Shown here one piece after another: positions 16,358 through 26,495 of a stretch of 53,288 bases of DNA (position 1 is its first letter; each line of letters begins with the position of its first letter). Location: NCBI GenBank assembly GCA_016931935.1, contig JAFGDW010000274.1, forward strand, positions 1 through 53,288, read 5' to 3'. Below the pieces are notes generated by a model. The model worked only from the letters and a program-made list of their open reading frames with translations, searched no databases and was not told where the DNA came from. This DNA is from Candidatus Zhuqueibacterota bacterium. Its GTDB lineage: Bacteria; Zhuqueibacterota; Zhuqueibacteria; Thermofontimicrobiales; Thiofontviventaceae. The translations under genes were made by a program, and so were the position numbers.

Positions 16358-19300
16358 ACACGCCTTATCTCATTAGCTTCTAAAACACACATGTAAATGC
16401 CACTCGGTGCATAATTGCTTCGTTGTCCTGTACCATCCCATGTGACAGTGTGATAACCGGGCGCCTGATTTCCGTTAACAAGCTCGCGAGTCAACTGACC
16501 GAGAATGTTATAAACTCGAATAGTAACGCGCACATTAGCGCCATGTGCCGGGACGCCGTAACGAAAATGCGTGACCGCATTAAATGGATTGGGATAGTTC
16601 GCCGATAATTGAAAGTCGTTGGGTACACCGTCATGGTTCGCTGCCTGAACGTCCAGTCCTTTCCCAATAATGGAAATATGACCGCCGGTGATCTGTTGAA
16701 TCGATATCGCCTGCGATACATCACCGCAGAGCGTGGCGTGCTTAATATCCACCGGGCTGGTTGTGCCCGTATCCGATTCGGCATGCACTTTAAAACAGAC
16801 ATCTACCAACGCGCCCTGATCGGTGTGGATTGCCACAGGGCTGATGAGGGAAATAGTAGCGCTGTCCGTACCGGTAAAATCGGTGGTCAGGGAAAAGCTT
16901 TTCGTCAGCGCGGTGGTTCTGACATCCTGAATGGTCATGACTGCCGGATCGTATTGAAGGGTCAATTTAATTTCCGCCACACCATTAACGTTCTGGCTTT
17001 CCAGCGGCAGCGTAACGACCTGTCCGGGATTGGCGTCCGTCGAGCCAATGGATAATACAGCTTGTTGAATCGCAGCTCCGGACGAATCGGCAAATGGGCC
17101 GCCATATGCGCCCATGTCATTGCGGCTGCCATCGAGATCATCGTACCCGGTCGCCGGATTTCCGGTATCGATGCATGGCGATGTCGGCAGCAGATGGTAA
17201 TTTTGACTGGCAGGATTTACGAATTGTGGATCGGCAACAATATTACCAATCCCCGGCGTTATGCCGGTGAATGCTGTCTCATAATCCCAAATCGCACAAT
17301 AATCCATTGGCGATTGTGAGGTTGAATGGACGGGATTGAAATCGGCGCCGGCAAAAATATTATTCATATTGGTCAGGGACGATTCCTGGTCATAAATAAT
17401 CGCTGTACCTTGAATGGTATAAAACGTATTATTGATAATGGCCGCATCGGCGCAGGTTTTAAGCTGAATTCCGTAGCACATCTCACCGTTGCTCAATTGG
17501 AACGTATTATTATAGATGTCCAGTCCCTGTGAATTCTCACCATAAATGACCGCGCCGGTTACAGAAACACAGCGGAAGATATTTCGCAAAAGACGCGGAC
17601 TGGCATCTCTGGCATAAATTGTAAATTCACCGTATTGCGGACTGTTAAAAATATTCTGCTCGATCAGCGGCGCTGCATTACGCCGGCACTCCAGCGCTGT
17701 AAAAATAAGTTCGTTGCCTTCGAATATGTTATGGTGAATATGGGGACTTGCATTATCGCAGGCGATCCAGATGCCATCAATATCACTTTCAAATAGATTA
17801 TTGGAAATCTCAGGATTAGCGGAATTACAATCAATTCCGATGCCGGAACCGCCACCGCACATTATTCTGTTTTTAGCTATTAGCGGCGCAGCATTATTAC
17901 ACACGATGGTTGGGAATCCGCCATCACCTGCATCGAGCGTTAAACCTGAAATGCCGGATTCGGTAATACTGTTAAAAACAACAACAGTGTGTTCTTCGCC
18001 AAAGAGTCGTGTAACCAGCGCACCCATACCCTTCACGTAAACATTCTCCCGCATGACAATCGTTTCATTATAATCCCCGGCGGCGACCAGCACAGTATCC
18101 CCAGATGTTGCATGCGCAATTGCCGCGCTAATCCTTCGGTATGGAAAGTAGCGGCTACCATCTTCATCGCCGGAATTTCGATTATCCACAAACACGTAGC
18201 GGCCGCCGCTGCTGCCCAGGTGCACGACAAACGCGCCATCGGTTACTTGCAAGATTCGGAATGGTTTTCCGCTGCTGCTGGTAAGGTTCAGATTATCCAA
18301 ACTGAGCGGGCTGGCTTCACCGGCATGGCAAGCAGCATTAACAGCAAATTGAATCGTGGTAATTGTTCCGCTTCCCGAAAGCAGTTCGGTTGCATTTGTA
18401 AGCGCTATATGGATAGCATCCGAACCTGCCTGCCAATCGAGCGCGAACGTTTCTGTCGCTTCGCCGGTAGCGACATGAATTGCTTCAAGTAGCTGTCCGT
18501 CGAATGAAACATCGAACCGGGCCTCCTGCAGGCCGCGCAGATCACTCAGTATAATGGAAACAGATATTGTGTCACCGGGAAAACCAGATGCACTGCTAAT
18601 CACTGCCATTGTCGAATATTCAATGTCCGACTCGCCCGGAATTGGGTCCGGTCCGCCAAACGCGCCCATATCATTGCGGCTACCATCCCGGTCGTTAAAT
18701 TCTGGCGCCGGATTGCCGGCATTAATTCCCGGCGATCCGGGCAGCAGCCGAAAATCGTTAGGCCGCTCCTGCCGGAAATGCGGTTCTTCAGAAATGCAAC
18801 CGAGGCCTGGTTGAAACCCGTTATAGGCATTCGCGGCAACCACATTATTGTAGGTGCAAACAATCGCATCCTGATCTCCAATTATACCCTCACCACGTGA
18901 ATCATTTGTGATGTGAACGATGTTGCTCATTACGGGTATAACGCCCTCTGTGTAACCTAAAGAAATCCCCCGGCCGGTCTCCTGGACAATGGTATTATTA
19001 ATAACCGCTGTCAAACTGAATTCAAGCTGAATCGCATAATTGTTAGATTCTATGATAATATTGTTCTGAATATATCCCGGCGATGTCGTATCCACAATAC
19101 TCAAAAAATCCCGGATGCCAACGCCAAAGCCTGAAATAATATTTTTGGTAATTTGGGGAGAACTATACAAATGTTCAATACCGATAGCATACTCGCCGCC
19201 ATAATTGATGAGCACATTTTCTGTAATGAGCGGCGATGTTTGCTCACAGCGGATGGCACTTCCATCGAAATGGTTGATGATGGTGAACCCCTTAATCATG

Positions 19301-21360
19301 CTCGAATCTGCACATTCTACGAACCGGTATTCATTTGTCATGCCGTGTATTTTTGTCACATTAGCGCCGGAGCCAACCAATGCGATGCCCGGGCCAATAG
19401 TTATCATTTCGGAATATTCTCCCGGGCGGACATTTACGGTGTCGCCAAACTGCGCCGCGGTGAGTCCGGTGGTGATAGTTGCAAATGGCCGCTGAACCGA
19501 ACCATTTCCACCTGCTGCAGCGATTTCATCGACATAGATATGATCTCCAAATGGTTTTCCTGAAACGGTTTCGGATAAAGCGCTTTCATTTGAATTGGAG
19601 TCGACCGCCGCAATCGCATATGCATACACAAATCCCGGCAGCACGTCTGTATCTACATAACCTGTCGCAGTACCTGGTATTTCTTTTGTCCAATACCTGT
19701 CAAAATCAGCCTCACCTGCGCTGCGGTACAGTTTATAGGATTTCAAATCAGATTCAATATTCGCTGTCCAGTCAAGACGAATCTGGCGGACATCACGCTG
19801 AATGGCCAGTCCGATGGGAGTTTGCGGCGCAATTGAATCGAGCGTGGAAAACCAGAGCGCCACTTCATCCATTCCGGGTGTTGCACCAGGAATGTCGGTA
19901 GCAAGATTTGCCTTGTACTGAATATAGCGATCGCCATCATGAACAGGGTTGGTTATCTGGCCGGTTTCCGATGTGTAGAAATCAGCATTGGATGTCGGAC
20001 CATACCATTGCGCAGCATGGATACTTCCGGGAGTTGAACTGCTTCTCAATTGAAATTGCAGATGCGTTGTATTGGGATCACCTGATAGCACCCGGCTCAA
20101 TTCCGAAAAATCAGCTCCCCCGGGGCCGGCATCAAATACTGTGGAGGTAAACGCGCCATCCCGCACCGGTACAACGCGCCACTGATTCATAATAATCTCG
20201 AATTTTGACGGACCGTCCCCCATATGCCAGGCCTCCCATGAAAGCTGGAACAAATCGTCAGCCAATAGCATAATATCCACATCGTTCAGACCGCCGGATT
20301 GATACGGATCAATATCAGCAATCATGTGATTCCGATTCAGCGCCACACCATCCGCACTGAATAGCTGCGCATATACCCGTGCAAAATTGCCATCGGGATT
20401 GCCGCGCCGGTCAATCCATGCCAGGAGCAGATTATCATGGCGGTCGAAACAGATATCGGTAATTCGCTGCTGGCCTTCGCCCGGATCATCATCGACGCGA
20501 ATTGGCGGGCCTTTGGGCGTGCCATCTTTGTTAAAAAATCGCAGGTAGGCATCCTCATAATTACTGCTAGGCTCCTGATCGACAATGGCCGTCCATGCGA
20601 CGACAAATTCGCCACGGCTGTTTTTGGCGGCGATCGGGAAATACTCATGTTTGGAATAATTTTCCGGATTGAGTAACCGGTTTGTTCCGAGCTTCTCTCC
20701 CGAACCCGTGAATTTTTGTAAGTACACGGCGCCCTTGTCCCAGTTACCCTGTTCCCAGAATACCCACCATGTTCCGAAATCATCAAACAGCACGGAAACT
20801 CCGCTGGCCTGAATCATTACATTTTCATTAACTAGTTGATGACTCCCGATTGGCGCACCGGAGGCATCGTAAAATTGGATAAAATTGTAGTACACGCGTT
20901 CACGGCTTGGATTGAGTTGAGCTGACCATAAAATTGCAAATCCGTTTGTCTGATCGTTAAAGCACGCAGCCGATGTCGCAACACTAAAGATGGTGGTATC
21001 AGCATCCACCCGGAACCGGTCAATCAGAAGCGAGCCATCGGCTGCATGTTTCGCGGCGAATAATTGGCGATCCTGGATTGCAAGTGTCAGATATTCGCCA
21101 GCCTGATTAAATACGGCAAACCGAAGCAATGAATTATCAACCGTATCTTCGCTTGCGCGCACAAATGGATGCGGCAATTGCACTTCGCCATCCACCAGCC
21201 GGGTGACAACCACGCTGTCCAAATTGCCGTTCAGGAAATCGGATTGTGTTGTCTGTCGCCATACCTTTTGGCTTTGCTCATTTGCCAGTGTCCGGGTGTC
21301 TATTAGCACGAGACACAGGCAAAAAGCTCCGTACATCATGGCTAATTTAATATTGCACAC
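16333..21360 (-). CDS. Giant secreted beta-helix/cohesin/FN3 protein with C-terminal sorting domain
   Basis: About 1,675 residues. I favour the GTG at 21360 (AGAGGA 4 bases upstream, giving MCNIKLAMMYGAFCLCLVLI, a signal peptide); an ATG at 21384 lacks a ribosome-binding site. Order, roughly: propeller-like repeats with LLLAWIDRRGN and FVVAWTA strands (30-400); a FN3 domain (510-605); a right-handed beta-helix beginning GDTVNVRPGEYSE (610-880) and closing with DGSRNDMGAFGGP; a cohesin-like domain (915-1045); a second beta-helix (1050-1395) closing DGSRNDMGAYGGP; a second cohesin-like domain (1430-1565); and a C-terminal FlgD-like/type IX sorting-type domain containing NYPNPFN and SGIYMCVLEA. 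It is likely surface-attached or released, acting on or binding polysaccharide. No catalytic residues are assigned. Confidence 0.88.
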   Translation of the reverse strand: MCNIKLAMMYGAFCLCLVLIDTRTLANEQSQKVWRQTTQSDFLNGNLDSVVVTRLVDGEVQLPHPFVRASEDTVDNSLLRFAVFNQAGEYLTLAIQDRQLFAAKHAADGSLLIDRFRVDADTTIFSVATSAACFNDQTNGFAILWSAQLNPSRERVYYNFIQFYDASGAPIGSHQLVNENVMIQASGVSVLFDDFGTWWVFWEQGNWDKGAVYLQKFTGSGEKLGTNRLLNPENYSKHEYFPIAAKNSRGEFVVAWTAIVDQEPSSNYEDAYLRFFNKDGTPKGPPIRVDDDPGEGQQRITDICFDRHDNLLLAWIDRRGNPDGNFARVYAQLFSADGVALNRNHMIADIDPYQSGGLNDVDIMLLADDLFQLSWEAWHMGDGPSKFEIIMNQWRVVPVRDGAFTSTVFDAGPGGADFSELSRVLSGDPNTTHLQFQLRSSSTPGSIHAAQWYGPTSNADFYTSETGQITNPVHDGDRYIQYKANLATDIPGATPGMDEVALWFSTLDSIAPQTPIGLAIQRDVRQIRLDWTANIESDLKSYKLYRSAGEADFDRYWTKEIPGTATGYVDTDVLPGFVYAYAIAAVDSNSNESALSETVSGKPFGDHIYVDEIAAAGGNGSVQRPFATITTGLTAAQFGDTVNVRPGEYSEMITIGPGIALVGSGANVTKIHGMTNEYRFVECADSSMIKGFTIINHFDGSAIRCEQTSPLITENVLINYGGEYAIGIEHLYSSPQITKNIISGFGVGIRDFLSIVDTTSPGYIQNNIIIESNNYAIQLEFSLTAVINNTIVQETGRGISLGYTEGVIPVMSNIVHITNDSRGEGIIGDQDAIVCTYNNVVAANAYNGFQPGLGCISEEPHFRQERPNDFRLLPGSPGINAGNPAPEFNDRDGSRNDMGAFGGPDPIPGESDIEYSTMAVISSASGFPGDTISVSIILSDLRGLQEARFDVSFDGQLLEAIHVATGEATETFALDWQAGSDAIHIALTNATELLSGSGTITTIQFAVNAACHAGEASPLSLDNLNLTSSSGKPFRILQVTDGAFVVHLGSSGGRYVFVDNRNSGDEDGSRYFPYRRISAAIAHATSGDTVLVAAGDYNETIVMRENVYVKGMGALVTRLFGEEHTVVVFNSITESGISGLTLDAGDGGFPTIVCNNAAPLIAKNRIMCGGGSGIGIDCNSANPEISNNLFESDIDGIWIACDNASPHIHHNIFEGNELIFTALECRRNAAPLIEQNIFNSPQYGEFTIYARDASPRLLRNIFRCVSVTGAVIYGENSQGLDIYNNTFQLSNGEMCYGIQLKTCADAAIINNTFYTIQGTAIIYDQESSLTNMNNIFAGADFNPVHSTSQSPMDYCAIWDYETAFTGITPGIGNIVADPQFVNPASQNYHLLPTSPCIDTGNPATGYDDLDGSRNDMGAYGGPFADSSGAAIQQAVLSIGSTDANPGQVVTLPLESQNVNGVAEIKLTLQYDPAVMTIQDVRTTALTKSFSLTTDFTGTDSATISLISPVAIHTDQGALVDVCFKVHAESDTGTTSPVDIKHATLCGDVSQAISIQQITGGHISIIGKGLDVQAANHDGVPNDFQLSANYPNPFNAVTHFRYGVPAHGANVRVTIRVYNILGQLTRELVNGNQAPGYHTVTWDGTGQRSNYAPSGIYMCVLEANEIRRVHKILLLK

Positions 21361-21599
21361 GATATCCTCTGGGTAAAGATTCATTATATAGAAAACCAGG
21401 AAAGCTCGATTGTTAGCAAAGGACGAGTATTCTACTCAGGTACGAGTGGGGCATTAAATAATGTCGATTATATCGCTTCAAAGGAAAGTTATCTCTCAAC
21501 AGTATATCCTGCAAAGATTATACAATTTTATAGTCGTTTTGTCAAGATGAATCTGTACCTGAATTCGACCTGACACTGAAAAGCGGGCATGGTTTTGCT

Positions 21600-21982
21600 G
21601 CGACTATAACCTGGTTTTCTATTGGAACCAATATTGAACAATGTTCTTGTGGTTGCACATAATAATCGGTTTTTCCTGCAAGGCATGGATCAAGGGGAAA
21701 ATTTTCCTTTTCATCACAACATAACTGGACGTGCTTTGAAATCCAAATATATTCGACATTGGCATCAATCAGCGAACTGAGTTCTTAAATAGTAGCGCGC
21801 GAAAAATATTTTGAAAATGGGGACGATGAAGCACTTCAAGCAGTTCAGCCAATAATTTCATCGCTGAACCAAATTATTATTTGGCGATTGTGGATGTTTT
21901 CCGTTAAATATGTAAGTGTTTGACCGATGAGATAGCTGATCCAGATATTCGTATCGATTACAATTCTACTTGTTTTTTTCAT
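21600..21982 (-). pseudogene. PIN-domain toxin pseudogene (two frameshifts)
   Basis: Begins with an intact PIN start: MKKTSRIVIDTNIWISYLIG, carrying the first catalytic Asp. The frame then closes after FSDEIIG. One base further on, another frame continues ELLEVLHRPHFQNIF, and a third frame continues ELSSLIDANVEYIWI and CCDEKENFPLDPCLAGKTDYYV. These are the successive conserved blocks of VapC/PIN toxins (SDEIIAELxEVLxRPKF; CRDPKDNFLLDLALAGKADYLVTGD). At least two frameshifts and substitutions in the last acidic block show a dead gene. Its start overlaps the end of the antitoxin relic by 17 bases, the usual operon form. Confidence 0.8.
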
Positions 21983-22187
21983 AACGTCTCTGCCTGACGT
22001 CTTCCACGTCACGTGTGATATCATCCAAAGTAAACTCATCGGTCTTTAATGTTGCTAACAATTACTGCCCTCGGGATGCGATGGTCTTACGTTCCAGATG
22101 GCGGATGATTTCTAGCTTCTCATCCGGATTGCATTGTTTAATTAACGTCTTTATCTGATTCACATTTAATGTCAGGATTGCACTCAT
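21966..22187 (-). pseudogene. Cognate antitoxin pseudogene (in-frame stop)
   Basis: Reads MSAILTLNVNQIKTLIKQC...LEIIRHLERKT up to a TAA at 22062-22064, then continues in the same frame as LLATLKTDEFTLDDITRDVE and ends RRYEKNK, overlapping the PIN start. This is the pattern of small antitoxins that precede PIN toxins: a short N-terminal strand, an LERxT helix and an acidic DDI...EVRxxRYxK tail. A single nonsense change (CAA to TAA would explain it) interrupts 73 codons at codon 42. It was too short for standard gene listing. Confidence 0.75.
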
Positions 22188-22314
22188 CGCTGGCTCATCA
22201 TTTTATTTGTTATGTAGCTAATAGGTAAGTTTTTTCTACAAAATCAAGTTACTTGATGGAGTTGGTTTTCCTTTAGCGATTTCATCGCCTATATCTATAG
22301 AATCGCTATATTTG

Positions 22315-22476
22315 CTATTTAATCCCCACCACCTTCGTACTCTCCTCCCCAAACTGACTGATCACCCGCACGGCAATCTTCTGCTGCTCACTTTTTGCGC
22401 GAATGGGGTGGGACACATGACCATACACTTGATTAAATTCGTCATCATTGATTTGTTCATGGAAAATATCATGGCG
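22315..22476 (-). pseudogene. C-terminal remnant of a DNA-methyltransferase-like gene
   Basis: A 53-codon open stretch without a start codon upstream of its sense frame, ending [21 protein letters not shown] and VGIK. The ending resembles the C-terminus of Mod-type adenine methyltransferases (KIAVRVI...FGEESTKV), though this recall is weak. It begins 14 bases after the DUF3800 stop on the same strand. It probably records replacement or deletion of a former restriction-modification gene. Confidence 0.4.
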
Positions 22477-22489
22477 TTATATCGAAAGG

Positions 22490-23362
22490 TCAAAAAAAAC
22501 TCAACTGCCCTCGTCCGCTTTCAACGTGCTCCCGTAAAAGTAAATGTCTGGCAAGGTCACCAAATGGAAACATAAATACATTTAGCTTCCGATGCATTCC
22601 ATTTGTTTGCTCCCACGGTTTTTTACAAATATCATCAATCCAGCAAAGCACTATTTCCGCTAATGCTGATTTTGCTCTGTTCGTACTGGGATTGATACAT
22701 TGATTGATACAACCCAAAATGACATCGGTGAGTTGAATCAGTTGATGATTCGGAGTTGCGCCATTCGACGGCAGAATTTCGACTTCCCTATTGAAATGAA
22801 ATCGTTGCGGGAAAGATGCACGACTGGAGTCTGTTTGAATACGCCGCGGCAAGTAACGTTCAAAATTATCCGTGGACAGAGTGATAGTTGCTCCTTCGGC
22901 GCGGCGGGATTTTTCGTCGGACACCATGTGCAGCGAAACAGCAGTTTTGTGTTTAAGGTGCCAGGCAATCCCGGAAGTTACCGCCATCGCAGTCAAGCGG
23001 TTGTAGGCGTGGAAACGTTCGGAAAAATGTTGATGTTTAAAATCACGATGGTGGGTGTCAACTATTTGGCAGGTGAAATACATATCGCCACTGGCAATCA
23101 GCCGTTCGGCGCTGCGTAGCCAGTTTTTCGCGACATGAAATTTGGGCAAAAAGCCTTTTATTTTGGTGAAATGAATTTCCCGATGGTAATTTTCTTCATC
23201 ACGTGATTTATTCAAACGGTGAACAATGTCAGCTTTCTTTTCAGATTTGATTAGTAACAAACCCGTTAAAAAGAACCGGTCTTTCTTATAAATGCCGCTT
23301 TCATCATGATATATGATAAAGTGCTCATAATCCAAATTCCCCGCATGCGTGTTGCTGTTCAC
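22490..23362 (-). CDS. DUF3800 protein attached to the type I RM operon
   Basis: A 290-residue protein starting at a GTG preceded 8 bases upstream by CGGAGGA; an earlier ATG gives a less likely 306-residue form. The N-terminus FIIYHDESGIYKKDRFFLTGLLLI has the YxDESG motif of DUF3800, an RNase-H-like fold. Conserved acidic positions follow in SDEKSRRAEG and QLTDVILGCI. DUF3800 proteins often sit next to restriction or other defence genes, but their activity is not established. It begins 60 bases after hsdS and is probably the last gene of that operon. A nuclease-like role in defence is inferred. Confidence 0.8.
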   Translation of the reverse strand: MNSNTHAGNLDYEHFIIYHDESGIYKKDRFFLTGLLLIKSEKKADIVHRLNKSRDEENYHREIHFTKIKGFLPKFHVAKNWLRSAERLIASGDMYFTCQIVDTHHRDFKHQHFSERFHAYNRLTAMAVTSGIAWHLKHKTAVSLHMVSDEKSRRAEGATITLSTDNFERYLPRRIQTDSSRASFPQRFHFNREVEILPSNGATPNHQLIQLTDVILGCINQCINPSTNRAKSALAEIVLCWIDDICKKPWEQTNGMHRKLNVFMFPFGDLARHLLLREHVESGRGQLSFF

Positions 23363-23422
23363 AGTTGTTGTCCTCCGCACAAATTCACATCCCCATTTAC
23401 CAACAAACACTCAATGAACTTT

Positions 23423-24613
23423 TTATAGTTCTCCTTTGAATGCTTTATCTAATATAGTTGATAAAAGTGCATTTATTTCAATTTCAGTTTTATTTTGCAT
23501 TTTTTCTAATGCTTCTATGCGCTGTCTCATTTTATTATATTTTTGCATTATAGTGATTTGTTCGTCAATCGATGGTACAGGGATTTGAACTTCTGCAAGT
23601 TGCCCAATATTAAGAGTTGGTTGAGCTAAAGTCCGTGTTGAATCCCTAAAATATTTTTGACATTCATCGGATTGAAGGATTGTTGCTAAAAATGATTTAT
23701 CAACTTCCGGCCCTGGCTCAATTCTACAAACTGCTCGGGCGATATTGGCCCCTTTCCAAGATTTTGGTACGATACCAATTTTACCAATACTTCCAACTAC
23801 TGCGATCAGAACTTCATCGCCTTTTAACCGTGTTTTTTGATATTTATTTTCAACATGAGGAGATATTCTTTTCACAGGCATATCAGATGGATTAGAAATA
23901 TCTAAATCTTGAACTCTCACAAACGGTATTCCATTATCGATATGCGGCCCTGGAACTAATACTCCGTAAGAAAGACTTGAGTCCTGAGAAATTATCTCTT
24001 TAAGATGTTTTCTAGTTATATTATTTTTTATTAAGTTATTAATCAAGGACTTTTTTAGTGATATAAACTTTGACTTTGCCTGCAATTTAGATAGTTTGGC
24101 TTTTTCAATTTTCACCGCTATTTTTGTAATTTTGTCAGAAATTCTTTTCTGCTCTTCTAAAATTGGAATTGGCAACTTACAATCAAACAATGCATCAGGA
24201 TTTAACGTTCTACGACGATCCCCCATCCCTTTCGTTCGTTTCCCTAATTCTTGCCAAAAAACTGGCTGCTTTATAAACCACCCCAAGTAATTTCTATCCA
24301 AACGATCTTCCCGTGTTTTAAAAGTAGGAAACTGAGGAGAGACAAATTTCCCGGCAAACTGGTCCGAACTTAATGCTAAAGCGCCTTCCCAACCAAACAG
24401 TTGGCTCATTACAATATGGTCTGGTTTAAGCCGATAGAAATATTTATAGCTTGTATTTTGCCCATTGACAGGTTCGCGATGAAATAAACCACGCCCAAAG
24501 CTATAAACACCGACCATTTCGTACGTTTCAGCAGGATTAAGTTCGACACGATCAATATCAAGATATAGAACATCGCCAAGCTTGATTGTTGTCCAATTTT
24601 TATTCATTTTCAT
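23423..24613 (-). CDS. hsdS: Type I restriction-modification specificity subunit
   Basis: A 396-residue DNA-recognition subunit. It has two target recognition domains: the first (residues 5-155) ends LPIPILEEQKRISDKI, followed by a conserved helical spacer (155-200), and the second (205-350) ends VQIPVPSIDEQITIMQKYN, followed by the final helix (350-396) ending LSTILDKAFKGEL. This half-repeat layout defines HsdS and predicts a bipartite target, which cannot be read from the sequence. Its start overlaps the end of hsdM by 14 bases, so it is translationally coupled. Both domains look intact. Confidence 0.93.
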   Translation of the reverse strand: MKMNKNWTTIKLGDVLYLDIDRVELNPAETYEMVGVYSFGRGLFHREPVNGQNTSYKYFYRLKPDHIVMSQLFGWEGALALSSDQFAGKFVSPQFPTFKTREDRLDRNYLGWFIKQPVFWQELGKRTKGMGDRRRTLNPDALFDCKLPIPILEEQKRISDKITKIAVKIEKAKLSKLQAKSKFISLKKSLINNLIKNNITRKHLKEIISQDSSLSYGVLVPGPHIDNGIPFVRVQDLDISNPSDMPVKRISPHVENKYQKTRLKGDEVLIAVVGSIGKIGIVPKSWKGANIARAVCRIEPGPEVDKSFLATILQSDECQKYFRDSTRTLAQPTLNIGQLAEVQIPVPSIDEQITIMQKYNKMRQRIEALEKMQNKTEIEINALLSTILDKAFKGEL

Positions 24614-26441
24614 AGCCCAAATTTATATCGCTTTTAATATCCTGAATGAGTTTTATAATCTGTTGCTCTTCTTCTAAAATATCTTCAATCAACTGCTCCG
24701 GGGGCAAATGCTCCAACGTCTCCGCGCTGTTGGGATTCTTAATATCCAGATTATAAATCGGCCAGTAAATGGCATCGCCAGCGGCCTGCTCCTTCTTTTC
24801 CAATTCCGTCTGGTTTGTAATTTCAGTAGCACGGTTGCGTTCTTCAGTTTGCAATTGGTTTAAATTTTCTTCCTGTTTTTGTTGTTCATTTTTATCCGCA
24901 AGCGTGGCAATTTCTTTTTTCTTTTCATCGATTTCCTTGCGCAGCGCTTTTAATTCCGCGCTTAATTTGCGGCCTTGCTGACGGGCGGTTTCGGCGTTAT
25001 CCCAAAATGGCTGCGCCTCCGCTTTGGCTTTATTGTACAGTTGCCGGAAATCAATACGCCAGGCGTGGCCATTTTCTTCGCGGTCTTCCTTTTTAAACCA
25101 TTCCAGGCAGTCAGCAAATTCTTCAAATTGCATGGGCTTGGTTTTGGTATATTGCTTCCGGCCTTCGGGCAGGGGAATTTCATAATACCAGATATCGCTG
25201 GTGGCGCCAGAGCGGTCAAAGAACAGCAAATTCGTGGGTATGGATGTGTATGGTGAGAACACACCATTGGGCAACCGGACAATGGTATGCAGCTTAAATT
25301 TGGTCAGCAGCTCTTCCTTAATACGCGCGCAAACGCCGTCGCCAAACAACATGCCATTAGGGACAACAACCGCAGCGCGTCCGCCCTGTACGGAACCATG
25401 TCCCGGGCGTTTCAATTTACGCATAATCAATTGTAAAAACAACAACGCCGTTTCTGCGGTTTGTTTATCCGCAGGAAAGTTATTTTTGATGCCAGTTTCT
25501 TCCTCGCCGCCAAACGGCGGATTGGTTAATATGACATCTACCCGGTCGCGGTCGCCAATTTCGGTTACCTTCACAGTTAATGAATTTCCATAGCCAATGT
25601 CGGGGAATTCCAGGCCATGCAACAATAGATTCATTTGGCAGAGCATGTACGGCAGTGGCTTTGCTTCCTGTCCTACGATAGAGCGCGTCTGTAAAATTTC
25701 CCGCTTCTCCACTGAATTGGCCTGTTTCTCCAGATGCGTGTAGGTTTCCACCAGAAAACCACCGGTGCCGCACGCCGGATCGAGCACGGTTTCTCCCAAT
25801 TGCGGCGCTGTCGCTTCTACCATAAATCGCACGACAGCACGCGGTGTGTAAAATTCGCCGGAGTCGCCAGCCGAGTCACGCATTTCCCGCAGCATGGATT
25901 CATAAAAATGTCCCAGGGTATGAATCTCTTCGGATGAGTCGAAATGGATGGCATTCACCTTATCAATTACATCGCGCAACAAATAGCCGTTGACCATGCG
26001 ATTGATCACACCGCGGAACACCGTTGCGATTACATCCCGACGATCCCGTCCATTGACAGACTGCAAATTACGTAGATAGGCAAACAAACCAGGGCCTCGT
26101 GTACCGTCAGTCCGTATTGCTTCATCCTGATTGACAAATGATATTAATTCCGGCCCGGTCATGCCCTTTTCCTGATTGGCCCAGTCGCGCCAGCGGTATG
26201 GCGGTTCAATCGCCGGTAGATATTTTATGTTCGAATCCAGCCGCGACGCTTGTTCGCGCAGCTTTTCCATATCATCCATAAATTTGAGGAACATGATCCA
26301 GGTCAGCATCGGGAGTCGGTCGAGATCACCGTTCAATCCTTTATCCTTGCGCATAATATCACGGGCAGATTTTATCACCGAGCCGAGCTTTTGGGCGGTT
26401 GTTTGCTGTAGTTGCTGCTTTTTCATTTTCTTTTGAGGCAT
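24600..26441 (-). CDS. hsdM: Type I restriction-modification DNA adenine methyltransferase
   Basis: A 613-residue modification subunit. The N-terminal HsdM bundle (residues 10-140) includes LNGDLDRLPMLTWIMFLKFM. The AdoMet motif I is LDPACGTGGF (about 222) and the catalytic motif IV is NPPFGG (about 306), the N6-adenine type. A long charged coiled coil, about residues 475-565 (KLSAELKALRKEIDEKKKE and continuing), precedes a C-terminal helix that contacts HsdS. AAGGAA precedes the ATG. It is encoded between hsdR and hsdS and protects host DNA. Confidence 0.95.
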   Translation of the reverse strand: MPQKKMKKQQLQQTTAQKLGSVIKSARDIMRKDKGLNGDLDRLPMLTWIMFLKFMDDMEKLREQASRLDSNIKYLPAIEPPYRWRDWANQEKGMTGPELISFVNQDEAIRTDGTRGPGLFAYLRNLQSVNGRDRRDVIATVFRGVINRMVNGYLLRDVIDKVNAIHFDSSEEIHTLGHFYESMLREMRDSAGDSGEFYTPRAVVRFMVEATAPQLGETVLDPACGTGGFLVETYTHLEKQANSVEKREILQTRSIVGQEAKPLPYMLCQMNLLLHGLEFPDIGYGNSLTVKVTEIGDRDRVDVILTNPPFGGEEETGIKNNFPADKQTAETALLFLQLIMRKLKRPGHGSVQGGRAAVVVPNGMLFGDGVCARIKEELLTKFKLHTIVRLPNGVFSPYTSIPTNLLFFDRSGATSDIWYYEIPLPEGRKQYTKTKPMQFEEFADCLEWFKKEDREENGHAWRIDFRQLYNKAKAEAQPFWDNAETARQQGRKLSAELKALRKEIDEKKKEIATLADKNEQQKQEENLNQLQTEERNRATEITNQTELEKKEQAAGDAIYWPIYNLDIKNPNSAETLEHLPPEQLIEDILEEEQQIIKLIQDIKSDINLGYENE

Positions 26442-26495
26442 GTATTCCTTTCCGGCTTGCTATTCAAGCGATGGTATCACTATTCCCGCTACTCC

